From the NCBI GenBank assembly GCA_002320665.1, contig DCKO01000022.1, forward strand, positions 1 through 60,114: a stretch of 60,114 nucleotides of DNA. The letters run 5' to 3'. Shown here piece after piece: positions 52,949 through 60,114 of this stretch. Below the pieces are notes generated by a model, which saw nothing but the letters and a program-made list of their open reading frames with translations, made no database searches and was not told where the DNA came from. How positions within the stretch are numbered: position 1 is the first letter of the stretch; each line of letters starts with the position of its first letter. The position numbers and the translations under genes were made by a program. The stretch comes from Micavibrio sp. UBA1672 (lineage in GTDB: Bacteria; Pseudomonadota; Alphaproteobacteria; Micavibrionales; Micavibrionaceae).

Positions 52949-53019
52949 ACGCATAAAATTATTGTTTTATGCGTAATAATGGTGTATCATGTCTAGCCTA
53001 AGATACACGGAGGAAGCTT
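52949..53019 (+). promoter_or_regulatory. Promoter with overlapping perfect palindrome (operator)
   Basis: ACGCATAAAA (52949-52958) and TTTTATGCGT (52965-52974) form a perfect 10-bp palindrome. A candidate -35 TTGTTT (52962) and -10 TATCAT (about 52985), 17 bases apart, overlap it, as in a repressor operator. GTATC/GATAC (about 52984-53006) is a second inverted repeat. GGAGGAAGC is the ribosome site of 53020. The palindrome could also end the SMEK transcript. Confidence 0.6.
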
Positions 53020-53685
53020 ATGGCATTTAGAGCAGATGAATCCGCACAAAGGGGATTTGAAGCGGTAAAGAATTATCTTGTACCAAGAGACATTGAAGCT
53101 AGCGAAAGAGAAAGAAGCGAAAAAAAGCTTCTTGAAATTGTGTCCGAATACGGCCCTGTGGTCGATAGTTACCCGTCTTGGCACCCATTAGTCACCCATC
53201 ACGACGATCACCATCCGCTAACAGTGCCCCGTGAAGAATGTGGTTACAAAGGCTTAGATCATACACGATATTTCTTGAACGCTTTTATTACTTGTCCCTA
53301 CGACGACGGCCAGAAAGTTATAGATTCCGTCGAAGCTTTGCCTTTTAGTTCAATCGCCACGATTACAGCCGAACGGCTGGATGTTCAACTTTATAATTCT
53401 AACGCAACACCGATACTGGTGTGCTGCGATTGGCAAAACTTAGTTAATCATAATGAAATGATACCGGCATCTTTGGCCGTTCCGCTGATGCTTCAAAAAG
53501 AGGTTCCGTGTTGGGAATGGTCGCAATGCGGAGAAGATTGGGAAACCATGCGCTCATATTTTTTGGGTTCACCGCACGGCAGCAGATCCTCGCTTTTCGT
53601 CAGTCAAGAAACAGGGCTGGCAATGAAAAAAATCTGGAATCTTCTTCTTAGCACAGAAATGTTTGGCCCTATGAGGTCTCGATAA
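53020..53685 (+). CDS. Unknown protein, first gene of the HEPN cluster
   Basis: The 221-residue protein has a His/Asp-rich early region (VTHHDDHHPLTVPREECGY, about 58-76), a central alpha/beta part (YFLNAFITCPYDDGQKVIDS) and several Trp/Cys residues, with no membrane segment. It follows an operator-like promoter and its stop shares bases with the next ATG (TAATG), so it is co-translated with the HEPN gene. This coupling suggests a partner or neutraliser of the HEPN protein. No family is recognised. Confidence 0.7.
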   Translation: MAFRADESAQRGFEAVKNYLVPRDIEASERERSEKKLLEIVSEYGPVVDSYPSWHPLVTHHDDHHPLTVPREECGYKGLDHTRYFLNAFITCPYDDGQKVIDSVEALPFSSIATITAERLDVQLYNSNATPILVCCDWQNLVNHNEMIPASLAVPLMLQKEVPCWEWSQCGEDWETMRSYFLGSPHGSRSSLFVSQETGLAMKKIWNLLLSTEMFGPMRSR

Positions 53686-54680
53686 TGGGGTTATTACAGA
53701 ACGCAATTTATTCGATTGAAGTGGGGATTGAGGACTATCAAACAGGTGAAGATAGAAGAAATGTCTCTGCTGTTCGTAACGTATATGCCGGTATTCTTCT
53801 TTTGCTGAAAGAAAAACTGGTTCGCCTTTCCCCGGAATACGACACAGAGCTTCTTATAAAAAAGCGTTTAATTCCCCAAATAAACAAAGCTGGCGAAGTC
53901 GTATTTGTGGGGGCAGGAAAAACCACAGTAAATCTGAAAGAAATAGAAGTTAGATTTGAAAATTTAGGAGTAAGCGTAGATTGGAATAGACTTTACGAAA
54001 TACAGCGTTTGCGTAATGATCTCGAACATTATTATACGGATAAATCTCCTGGTCTCGTAAGGGAGATCTTGGCTAAATCATTCCTCATTATAAGAGATTT
54101 TTTAACAAACGAGTTGGGTGAGAGTCCCGTTTCTATAATTGACCGTGATCTCTGGCCTATATTTTTAGAAATTGAGGAAGTGTTCTCTGCGGAAGAGAAA
54201 GCATGCAAAGATTCATTTAAAGATTTCAACTGGAAGTATGAAACAATAAATCAAGCAATCAAACACGCGAAATGCTATTTCTGCGAGTCTTCTCTTGTCC
54301 AGCTTATTGAGCATGACCCGTACATCGACACAAAAGAGGGAAGACCTCTTTTCAAAGACTTTCTTACAAAAATGCAATGTAATTCCTGTGGCGAGCCTAT
54401 TGATTACTGGCCGGACTTTTTTGAAAAGTGCGTAGAAGAGCTGTTTTATGCCGATCTATATTTGGCCGCTACGAAGGGCGGCATGGCTCCAGTAGAGGAA
54501 TGTCCTGAATGTAGAAAAAACACATTCGTATTTGAAGAGGAATGTTGCGTTGTCTGTGATTACAAACCTGAGTATGAAAGATGTGCGCGCTGTCATAATC
54601 ATATCGGGCTTGATGAACAAGACCTAAACGGACTGTGTTCCTATTGTGCAAACTTAGCCGAAAAAATTGGAAGAGAATAA
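53685..54680 (+). CDS. HEPN-like protein with C-terminal zinc ribbons
   Basis: The 331-residue protein has an N-terminal all-helical domain ending in QRLRNDLEHYYTDK. Arg110 and His115 give the R-x4-H signature of HEPN ribonucleases. The C-terminal half has CxxC pairs in CYFCESS (about 200), MQCNSCGEP, CPECRKN, CCVVCDY, CARCHNH and CSYC, forming two or three zinc ribbons. HEPN RNases often act as toxins in defence or toxin-antitoxin systems; the ribbons could bind RNA. It is coupled to the upstream unknown gene. Confidence 0.75.
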   Translation: MGLLQNAIYSIEVGIEDYQTGEDRRNVSAVRNVYAGILLLLKEKLVRLSPEYDTELLIKKRLIPQINKAGEVVFVGAGKTTVNLKEIEVRFENLGVSVDWNRLYEIQRLRNDLEHYYTDKSPGLVREILAKSFLIIRDFLTNELGESPVSIIDRDLWPIFLEIEEVFSAEEKACKDSFKDFNWKYETINQAIKHAKCYFCESSLVQLIEHDPYIDTKEGRPLFKDFLTKMQCNSCGEPIDYWPDFFEKCVEELFYADLYLAATKGGMAPVEECPECRKNTFVFEEECCVVCDYKPEYERCARCHNHIGLDEQDLNGLCSYCANLAEKIGRE

Positions 54681-54714
54681 TTGCCATTCCTCTAAAATTC
54701 AGAAAATTTATAAT

Positions 54715-55743
54715 ATGAGCGATACACAGAACAACGATGAAATAGAAGAACAGCCGCCCGTAAATCTTCCAGAAGGATTACAGGTGCAAATGCAGGGCTT
54801 TGAAGAGGAATTATCGCGAACAGTAGGCAACGATATAGCAGCCATTACGCGTGAGTTAAGTCGTTACTTACCCTTAAACAACCTCGTTGGTTTTACTGTA
54901 GCCTGGAACTACCACGAAACTTTGGCAAATATTGACCGGGGCATAGATGGCGCTATTCCAGCCACAGCGACCAATGATGAGGAGCTTGGTGAGGGAATCG
55001 CTATGGCCTTACCTGTTGTGCGAGATGGGATGATAAAAACCCATATCGTTTTAGGTCCGCATATTGTTGGTTTGATAGCCTCTGAAAACGAACTAGAAAG
55101 AGATCAGGGGTACAAGTTGGTTGTTCACGAACTTGCACATGCTGCCGACCATGCAGCGAAACAACAGGCTTTAGGACTGATTTATACACAACAACCCCAC
55201 GAACTAATTCCTGATCCCAAAGAACTATATATATGGGAATTAAGCCACTGTATATGGGATGAATACTATGCCAGCAGAGTAAGTGCGCCATTTGCCGAAG
55301 AAGAAGAACCGTTTGAAGATGAACTCTTTTCAAATGCTTATATAACATTTCGCGATCGTTTACGAGAAGCAAGAAGAGATTACCATTGGGGACGTATTAG
55401 TCTGGATGAATTCTTACAGGTTTTGGCTTATAATTTACGGATAGTCCTTTTATCTGCTGGATATTTGTTTGGCTTACTGGATGCGAAGGAATCTGAAATG
55501 GCCGAAATAGCACCGCGCTCAGCATCGCTTTTTGATGAACCAGAAGGACAAATGATCTCACGGTTTCATCCAGTTTTATTGGATATTTGGGAGCGCCGAG
55601 GCGAATGGGACAGTTTCGATGAATTTCTAGCGTTGAACCGTCCGGCCGAAAATATGCTAAATGATCTTGACTGTTATTTAAGCACCACGAATGATAATCA
55701 AGTTTATATAGACATTCCGGCTCGGATAGAACATGTAAGTTAG
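54715..55743 (+). CDS. HExxH zincin-like protein in the HEPN cluster
   Basis: The 342-residue protein has an acidic, disordered start and a central zinc motif in LVVHELAHAADHAAKQQ (about 152-168). The third ligand may lie in the following acidic region around WELSHCIWDEYYASR. It has no signal peptide, so it is cytosolic. ATG 54715 lacks a strong ribosome site; a TTG at 54667 is possible. It follows the HEPN gene by 34 bp. A protease linked with HEPN and SMEK proteins suggests a sensing or activation role. Confidence 0.65.
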   Translation: MSDTQNNDEIEEQPPVNLPEGLQVQMQGFEEELSRTVGNDIAAITRELSRYLPLNNLVGFTVAWNYHETLANIDRGIDGAIPATATNDEELGEGIAMALPVVRDGMIKTHIVLGPHIVGLIASENELERDQGYKLVVHELAHAADHAAKQQALGLIYTQQPHELIPDPKELYIWELSHCIWDEYYASRVSAPFAEEEEPFEDELFSNAYITFRDRLREARRDYHWGRISLDEFLQVLAYNLRIVLLSAGYLFGLLDAKESEMAEIAPRSASLFDEPEGQMISRFHPVLLDIWERRGEWDSFDEFLALNRPAENMLNDLDCYLSTTNDNQVYIDIPARIEHVS

Positions 55744-55752
55744 GAAGATTTA

Positions 55753-55932
55753 ATGCCTTGGAATTACGAAACAGATTGTGAAAATTGTGGTATAAAGTTG
55801 AAAATTGAGGAACAGCCTATGAATGTACCTGGCGGTAAAGATAAAGAACAAGCGTACTGTCCAGAGTGTAATCATTTAGTAGCTGAACACATGACCAGCG
55901 GCTTTATTACCGCCCGTGTTTTGAAACAATAA
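55753..55932 (+). CDS. Small zinc-ribbon protein (59 residues)
   Basis: ATG 55753 follows GGAAGATTTA. The protein begins MPWNYETDCENCGIKLKIEE and has a second pair in YCPECNHLV, together forming a four-Cys zinc ribbon. It starts 9 bp after the HExxH gene and ends the operon. It may be an adaptor for the neighbouring zinc-ribbon HEPN protein. Confidence 0.65.
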   Translation: MPWNYETDCENCGIKLKIEEQPMNVPGGKDKEQAYCPECNHLVAEHMTSGFITARVLKQ

Positions 55933-55981
55933 AATAGGAATTATTTCCCATAAGATATATTATCACTCAAAAACGCCCAAG

Positions 55982-56011
55982 AAAAAAGCTCATCCCTATT
56001 CGGAAATGAGC
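55982..56011. terminator. Terminator hairpin at the end of the HEPN cluster
   Basis: GCTCAT (55988-55993) pairs with ATGAGC (56006-56011). A run of A6 precedes it, giving T6 on the minus strand, and CTTTAAAA follows on the plus strand. It is strongest for leftward transcripts, though it may also end the rightward operon. Confidence 0.6.
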
Positions 56012-56135
56012 CTTTAAAATCTTATCGCTACAGGTGGAGGCTTGCGCCCGCGTATCCCATAACATCTATGTACAGGATATAGTCAAAATGGTATAAGTGT
56101 CAAGATTTTTCCAATGCTTTTGAAACTGTTTGAAT
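56012..56135. ncRNA. Candidate small RNA or promoter region upstream of the Abi-like gene
   Basis: Beyond the terminator at 55982-56011, this 124-bp stretch has GTGGAGGCTTGCGCCCGCG, with a GGC/GCC hairpin, and no ORF. A leftward transcript from here would be about 100 bases long and end at the terminator. It must also contain the promoter of the rightward Abi-like gene. Confidence 0.3.
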
Positions 56136-56389
56136 ATGCCATTTTCCAAGGATCAGCTTACCAATATCCCTCATATCCTATCAGCACCCCGTTTTACAAC
56201 ATATTTGCAGCACTGTAATAATGATCCTACACATGCGCTCACACTCTATCAATGGAATTTAGAACTCTCATCGGCCTTTATTGTGCCGCTTCACCTGTTG
56301 GAAGTCAGCCTTCGGAATGCCGTCGTAGAGTGTCTGGATCAGGTCTATACGGTAAACTGGCCGTGGAATCAGAGATTCATATACAGCTT
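56136..56389 (+). pseudogene. 5' half of an interrupted Abi-like gene
   Basis: The frame from ATG 56136 begins MPFSKDQLTNIPHILSAPRF and includes ALTLYQWNLELSSAF and PLHLLEVSLRNAVVECLDQ, the N-terminal signature of Abi-like (Abi_2-type) proteins. After RFIYSL the frame runs into the left end of TnB and stops at 56453 within transposon sequence. The missing remainder corresponds to the family middle and C-terminus, and the 3' half at 5895-6201 is on the same strand. Confidence 0.85.
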
Positions 56390-56430
56390 GGCCCTATGGG
56401 CACGTCGGTGCCATGAGCCGCCAAAACTTC
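56390..56430 (+). repeat. Left terminal inverted repeat of TnB
   Basis: Forty-one bases are the exact reverse complement of 60074-60114. The repeat starts GGCCCTATGGGC rather than GGGG, and its first bases form a small palindrome GCCC-TAT-GGGC. Confidence 0.9.
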
Positions 56431-56485
56431 CACTAATTTCAATTTTTGAATAGACATTTATGCTGTTATGGCCAAACTGTAGGGC

Positions 56486-59425
56486 ATGACCTTTAAATTT
56501 ATCGACCCTGATTGGGCTCTGACACGCGCAGAGCTTGATTTTTTGCAGAAGTACCGTGGAAAAAACAAATTCCAGGGCGCTTTGTTTTTGAAGCATTACC
56601 AGAAACACGCCGGTTTTCCTGTGTGTTCTGATGATCTTGAGTTTTCAGCGATACGCTCTGTTATTGAGCAACTGGAATGCGATGACAGTGTTCACGATTT
56701 GGATTTTCAAGATCGTACAGCGGAGCGACAGAGGCGGGATATTCGGGATTATTTAGGATTCCGTACACCTAATGCTGAAGATTACTCAAATATTCATGAT
56801 TGGTTGTTCGCCGAAATCATAGAAGAACCGGAACAGGCCAATGGTCTGTATGAAGGCATAACGCAATGGTGTTTGATCCATAAGACCGAAAAACCATCGG
56901 AGCAGAAACAAGAGCGCATCATAAGGGGCGCTCTTGCTGCCTTTGAGACTGATATTTTCAGGCGTGTAGAGGTGAGGCTTTCGAATGATAGCTGCCTTGC
57001 TGTGGATATGCTATTTGCGGAAGATCATAAAACAGGCGCTGATGACACAGCTTTCAGCACTCTTAAAACTGGTCCCGGTCGCCCCGGATTGCAAAGTGTT
57101 ATGAATGAACTTTTAAAACTGGAAAGTATTGATAGGCTTGCGCTTCCGGATAATCTGTTTGAAGGAATTAATGATAAAACTGTAAGTAAATACCGCCGCC
57201 GCGCTGCTGTTGAAACCGCGTGGGAAATGCGGCGCCATCCTGATGGTGTGCGCTACACATTGGCATGTGCATTTTTACTGCAACGGCGCGGTGAAATTAT
57301 TGATGGTTTGGTCGAACTATTGATTCAACTCATTCACAAGATCAAAATACGTTCTGAAAAGCGCGTAACCAAAGAGATTGCAGGAAATGTCCGTGAAGTT
57401 TCAAATAAGAAGATGATCCTGTTCAAATTGGCGCAGGCTGCGCTTGATAATCCAGAAGGTTCCGTGCGGGATGTACTGTTTCCTGCTGTTGGCAAAAATG
57501 TACTCGAAGATCTTGTGAAGGAATTTCAGGCTGAACGCCCTATTTATAAGGAAAAGCTACAGGTTTATATCCGCAATTCATACAAGAACCATTACCGCCA
57601 GATGGTGCCACCGATATTACAAGCCCTTAGATTCCGCTGTAATAATGCGCATCACAGACCTGTAATCGAGGCTCTGGAATATATCTTGTTGGCGAAAAAA
57701 TCACAGCGTAAAATTTTAGCCAGAGATGTGCCTATTAAGGGCATAATCCCCAAATCCCTGCAGCCCTTTCTCATCATATATGACGAGAAGAAATGCGATG
57801 ATTATATTGACCGGATCAGCTATGAAATCTGTGTTTTACAGGCATTGCGGGACGGGCTTCGTTGCCGCGAAATATGGGTTGAAGGTGCTCACAAGTTTCG
57901 TAATCCGGATGATGATGTTCCGCATGATTTTGAAATCAGAAGAAACATATATTATCAAGGTCTGAATTTGCCGCTCAAAACCCATGACTTCATTAGAGAA
58001 TTAAAGAGTAGGATGAGCGATGCCCTTGATCGTCTTAATAGGAATATACCGCGTAATCCCAAGGTTTCTATACGTCCGCACGGCAAAAATTTGATCCATC
58101 TTTCTCCTTTGGAGCCACAGCCGGAACCACAATTCTTAAATAAACTGAAAGCAGAAGTGGCCGGGCGTTGGCCACTTACAGGACTTTTGGATATTGTAAA
58201 AGAAGCGGACTTGCACACCGGTTTCACGGAATGTTTTAAAAGCAGTGGAGACCGTCAAATTCTGGATCAAAGCATTTTGCAACCGCGCTTGCTTTTGACG
58301 CTTTATGCTTTGGGCACAAACACCGGATTAAAGCGTGTTTTGGCTGGTGATGGCAGGGCTTTCACCTTTGATGAGTTACGACACGTTCGGGAGCGTTATA
58401 TACACAAAGACGCTTTACGTGAGGCAATTGCCAAAGTCGTCAATGCCACTCTTAAAATCAGACAATCACAAATCTGGGGAGAGGGCACAACGTCCTGTGC
58501 CTCTGACTCGAAAAAACTTCATGCCTGGGATCAAAACCTCATGAGCGAATGGCATGTCCGCTATAAAGGGCCGGGCATTATGATTTACTGGCATGTTGAG
58601 AAGAAATCTCTTTGCATCCATTCACAGATCAAACGCTGTTCCTCTTCAGAAGTGAGTGCTGTGATTGAAGGTATGCTGCGGCATTGCACAGACATGGAGA
58701 TCGACACGCAGTATGTCGATAGTCACGGCCAGAGTGAGGTAGCCTTTGCGTTTTGTGAGCTTTTAGGATTTTCTCTGATGCCAAGATTAAAGGCCATTGC
58801 TTCGCAAAAGCTTTATCTTCCGGAGGCCGGTGTTTTGGGACAATACGGCAACCTTACTCCGATTTTGAACCAAAGACCGATAAATTGGGACTTAATATCC
58901 AACCAGTATGATCAAATGGTGAAATATGCTTCAGCTTTGCAAAAGGGGACGGCAAGCGCGGAATCCATTTTAAACCGCTTTACACGCAATAATAGGCAAC
59001 ATCCAACGTATCAGGCGTTAGCCGAATTAGGGCGCGCCGTTAAAACCGTATTTTTATGCGAATATCTGGCTTCAGAGGAATTACGACGGGAAATTCATGA
59101 GGCTTTGAACGTGGTTGAGAACTGTAACAGCACGGTCGAATTTATCTTTTTTGCCAGAAATAGTGAGCTGACATCTAACCAGCTTGCCAATCAAGAAATT
59201 TCTATACTGGCTTTACATTTGCTGCAGGTTTGTCTCGTATATGTGAATACCATGATGATCCAGGATGTTTTAAAAGAAGAAAAATGGATGAACAGCATGC
59301 AAACAGAGGATTTACGAGCTTTGACACCGCTCATATATCAACATGTTACACCGTATGGTTCGTTCGATCTTGATATGAGTAAACGGATATTTGATCCTGT
59401 AAATGATACCAAAATAGCTGCTTAA
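56486..59425 (+). CDS. tnpA: Tn3-family transposase of TnB (TnpA)
   Basis: The 979-residue protein has the size and layout of Tn3 transposases. The N-terminal part has AELDFLQKYRGKNKFQGALF. The C-terminal DDE domain includes TSCASDSKKLHAWDQNLMSE (first Asp region, about 670), YVDSHGQSEVAFAFCELLGF (second, about 750) and PINWDLISNQYDQMVKYA. It is quite different in sequence from the TnA transposase, so the two elements are independent arrivals. The ORF is intact. Confidence 0.96.
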   Translation: MTFKFIDPDWALTRAELDFLQKYRGKNKFQGALFLKHYQKHAGFPVCSDDLEFSAIRSVIEQLECDDSVHDLDFQDRTAERQRRDIRDYLGFRTPNAEDYSNIHDWLFAEIIEEPEQANGLYEGITQWCLIHKTEKPSEQKQERIIRGALAAFETDIFRRVEVRLSNDSCLAVDMLFAEDHKTGADDTAFSTLKTGPGRPGLQSVMNELLKLESIDRLALPDNLFEGINDKTVSKYRRRAAVETAWEMRRHPDGVRYTLACAFLLQRRGEIIDGLVELLIQLIHKIKIRSEKRVTKEIAGNVREVSNKKMILFKLAQAALDNPEGSVRDVLFPAVGKNVLEDLVKEFQAERPIYKEKLQVYIRNSYKNHYRQMVPPILQALRFRCNNAHHRPVIEALEYILLAKKSQRKILARDVPIKGIIPKSLQPFLIIYDEKKCDDYIDRISYEICVLQALRDGLRCREIWVEGAHKFRNPDDDVPHDFEIRRNIYYQGLNLPLKTHDFIRELKSRMSDALDRLNRNIPRNPKVSIRPHGKNLIHLSPLEPQPEPQFLNKLKAEVAGRWPLTGLLDIVKEADLHTGFTECFKSSGDRQILDQSILQPRLLLTLYALGTNTGLKRVLAGDGRAFTFDELRHVRERYIHKDALREAIAKVVNATLKIRQSQIWGEGTTSCASDSKKLHAWDQNLMSEWHVRYKGPGIMIYWHVEKKSLCIHSQIKRCSSSEVSAVIEGMLRHCTDMEIDTQYVDSHGQSEVAFAFCELLGFSLMPRLKAIASQKLYLPEAGVLGQYGNLTPILNQRPINWDLISNQYDQMVKYASALQKGTASAESILNRFTRNNRQHPTYQALAELGRAVKTVFLCEYLASEELRREIHEALNVVENCNSTVEFIFFARNSELTSNQLANQEISILALHLLQVCLVYVNTMMIQDVLKEEKWMNSMQTEDLRALTPLIYQHVTPYGSFDLDMSKRIFDPVNDTKIAA

Positions 59426-59474
59426 TAGTATAATAAATATACCATTAATGAATAATTAGTGCTATATTGCTATC
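59426..59474 (+). promoter_or_regulatory. brnTA promoter region
   Basis: This short AT-rich gap between tnpA and brnT contains TAGTATAATAAATATACCATTA, in which TATAAT-like boxes and an inverted TATA-rich pair are visible. BrnA usually represses its own operon by binding such a site. Confidence 0.45.
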
Positions 59475-59738
59475 ATGAAGTTTGAATATGATCCGGATAA
59501 AAGCGCCGCCAATCTGGCTAAACACGGTATTGATTTTGAAGCGGCGCAAGGCCTATGGCTTGATCCGGATTTACTGGAAATCAAGGCCAAAACCGTTGAT
59601 GAACCGCGCAGTATGGTCATTGGCAAGATTGAGGATAAACACTGGTCAGCGATTGTGACCTATAGAGATGCAAACACCAGATTAATATCTGTCAGGCGTT
59701 CCAGAGATAAGGAGATTGAAATTTATGAAAGCACGTGA
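59475..59738 (+). CDS. brnT: BrnT-type ribonuclease toxin
   Basis: The 87-residue protein begins KFEYDPDKSAANLAKHGIDF, the BrnT signature, with the RelE-like fold and conserved VTYRDANTRLISVRRSRDKE near the end. BrnT toxins cleave RNA and stop translation. It is the first gene of the pair and overlaps brnA. Confidence 0.95.
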   Translation: MKFEYDPDKSAANLAKHGIDFEAAQGLWLDPDLLEIKAKTVDEPRSMVIGKIEDKHWSAIVTYRDANTRLISVRRSRDKEIEIYEST

Positions 59739-59958
59739 TCTCGATAAAAAGTTCGATGCAAACCAAGATGATGTTCTGGATCACTTTGATCTGGACACGG
59801 CTGCGCGACCCAATCGTGAAGCAAAGCGCGTAAATGTGGATTTCCCGTCATGGATGGTTGAATCTTTGGATAAAGAAGCACAAAGACTTGGCGTGACGCG
59901 TCAATCTTTGATAAAGTTGTGGTTGGCAGATCGCCTTGAACATAGACCGCACGTTTAA
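59725..59958 (+). CDS. brnA: BrnA-type ribbon-helix-helix antitoxin
   Basis: ATG 59725 follows AAGGAGATTGAAATTT. The 77-residue protein has DHFDLDTAARPNREAKRVNV and an RHH tail, PSWMVESLDKEAQRLGVTRQ, of the BrnA family. It neutralises BrnT and represses the operon. It overlaps the toxin gene by 14 bp. Confidence 0.94.
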   Translation: MKARDLDKKFDANQDDVLDHFDLDTAARPNREAKRVNVDFPSWMVESLDKEAQRLGVTRQSLIKLWLADRLEHRPHV

Positions 59959-60114
59959 AGCGTGATCTATAACACGCTGTTATATAACAATAAAACAGCA
60001 TAAATTACCATAATAAAAGTTATCACTTTGCGATATGTAAAATAATCACACACCCTTTTCGTAGATCTCAGACGAAGTTTTGGCGGCTCATGGCACCGAC
60101 GTGCCCATAGGGCC
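59959..60114. repeat. Right end of TnB with terminal inverted repeat (60074-60114)
   Basis: After brnA there are 115 AT-rich bases with no gene, then the right inverted repeat at 60074-60114, identical in inverse to 56390-56430. The window ends exactly in the repeat. Confidence 0.9.

Larger units (their letters stand above)
56390..60114. mobile_element. Tn3-family transposon TnB with BrnTA toxin-antitoxin, no resolvase
   Basis: Inverted repeats of at least 41 bp bound this element (56390-56430 and 60074-60114); the right repeat runs to the window edge, so its full length is unknown. Inside are a 979-residue transposase and a brnT/brnA pair. No resolvase gene is present. Target duplication cannot be checked because the right flank is absent. 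It interrupts the 5' half of the Abi-like gene. Confidence 0.88.

Noticed and set aside
1..60114. Direct circular join of window end to window start
   Set aside because: The base before TnA's left GGG would then be C instead of the G present at its right end, and the middle of the Abi gene would be absent. A gap between the ends is more likely than a perfect join.
56390..60114. Target duplication for TnB assuming ends at GGGCACG
   Set aside because: The bases outside (CCTAT and ATAGG) are inverted, not direct, copies, so they belong to the terminal repeats; the true flank is outside the window.

Overview
The window is best read as an almost complete, circular, self-transmissible plasmid of about 60 kb from an alphaproteobacterium. 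The reasons are a RepC-type initiator with a 0.7 kb origin-like region, ParA/ParB-type partition genes, an ArdC antirestriction gene, a full VirB/VirD4 type IV secretion operon, a VirD2-like relaxase with a DUF3363-type tail, and a MucR/Ros zinc-finger regulator. RepC and MucR/Ros proteins are typical of Alphaproteobacteria. Base composition is moderately AT-rich. No genus can be named from this sequence. No rRNA, tRNA or CRISPR array was seen.

Layout. (1) 1-5894 is a Tn3-family transposon (TnA) with 38-bp ends, a DUF418 membrane acyltransferase-like passenger, a serine resolvase with a res region, a TacAT-type toxin-antitoxin pair and a 1012-residue transposase. (2) 5895-6201 is the 3' half of an Abi-like HEPN gene, and 6208-6957 encodes a MucR/Ros-like regulator. 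(3) 7080-17314 is a metabolic island. A leftward operon runs XRE regulator, FAD/NAD(P) protein, a 1133-residue protein built on a beta-keto acid cleavage enzyme (BKACE, DUF849), isochorismatase-like hydrolase, TauE/SafE exporter and AEC transporter. A divergent pair encodes an XRE sensor-regulator and a formyltransferase, and a rightward O-methyltransferase lies at the far side. (4) 17311-30073 is the virB1-virB11/virD4 cluster. (5) 30093-35400 is the mobilisation region: M48 peptidase, two small proteins, relaxase, oriT candidate and a TraC-like gene. (6) 35423-48490 is the plasmid backbone, read leftward: methyltransferase-like protein, Mrr-like nuclease, HigBA, TOPRIM primase, ParA with a small partner, ArdC, ParB-like protein, a thermonuclease-like protein and RepC. 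(7) 48491-50814 holds the origin, a coiled-coil DNA-binding protein and a secreted nuclease-like protein. (8) 50815-55932 is a rightward accessory cluster resembling a defence island: lipoprotein, SMEK-domain protein, HEPN/zinc-ribbon protein, HExxH protein and zinc ribbon. (9) 56136-56389 is the 5' half of an Abi-like gene, and 56390-60114 is a second Tn3-family transposon (TnB) with a BrnTA toxin-antitoxin pair and no resolvase.

The two Abi halves lie at opposite ends of the window, on the same strand, and are complementary parts of one family. The simplest explanation is one gene on a circle, hit by both transposons. The few tens of residues between them, and the junction, are missing from the window.

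The strongest candidate for an undescribed system is the 7-17 kb island. Its central protein keeps the apparent BKACE catalytic residues. It also has an inserted domain of four regularly spaced GW-type repeats inside the barrel and about 590 C-terminal residues I cannot place. The HEPN/SMEK/metallopeptidase cluster at 51-56 kb is the second candidate. Several intergenic regions also look like structured RNAs or terminator-ended transcripts.
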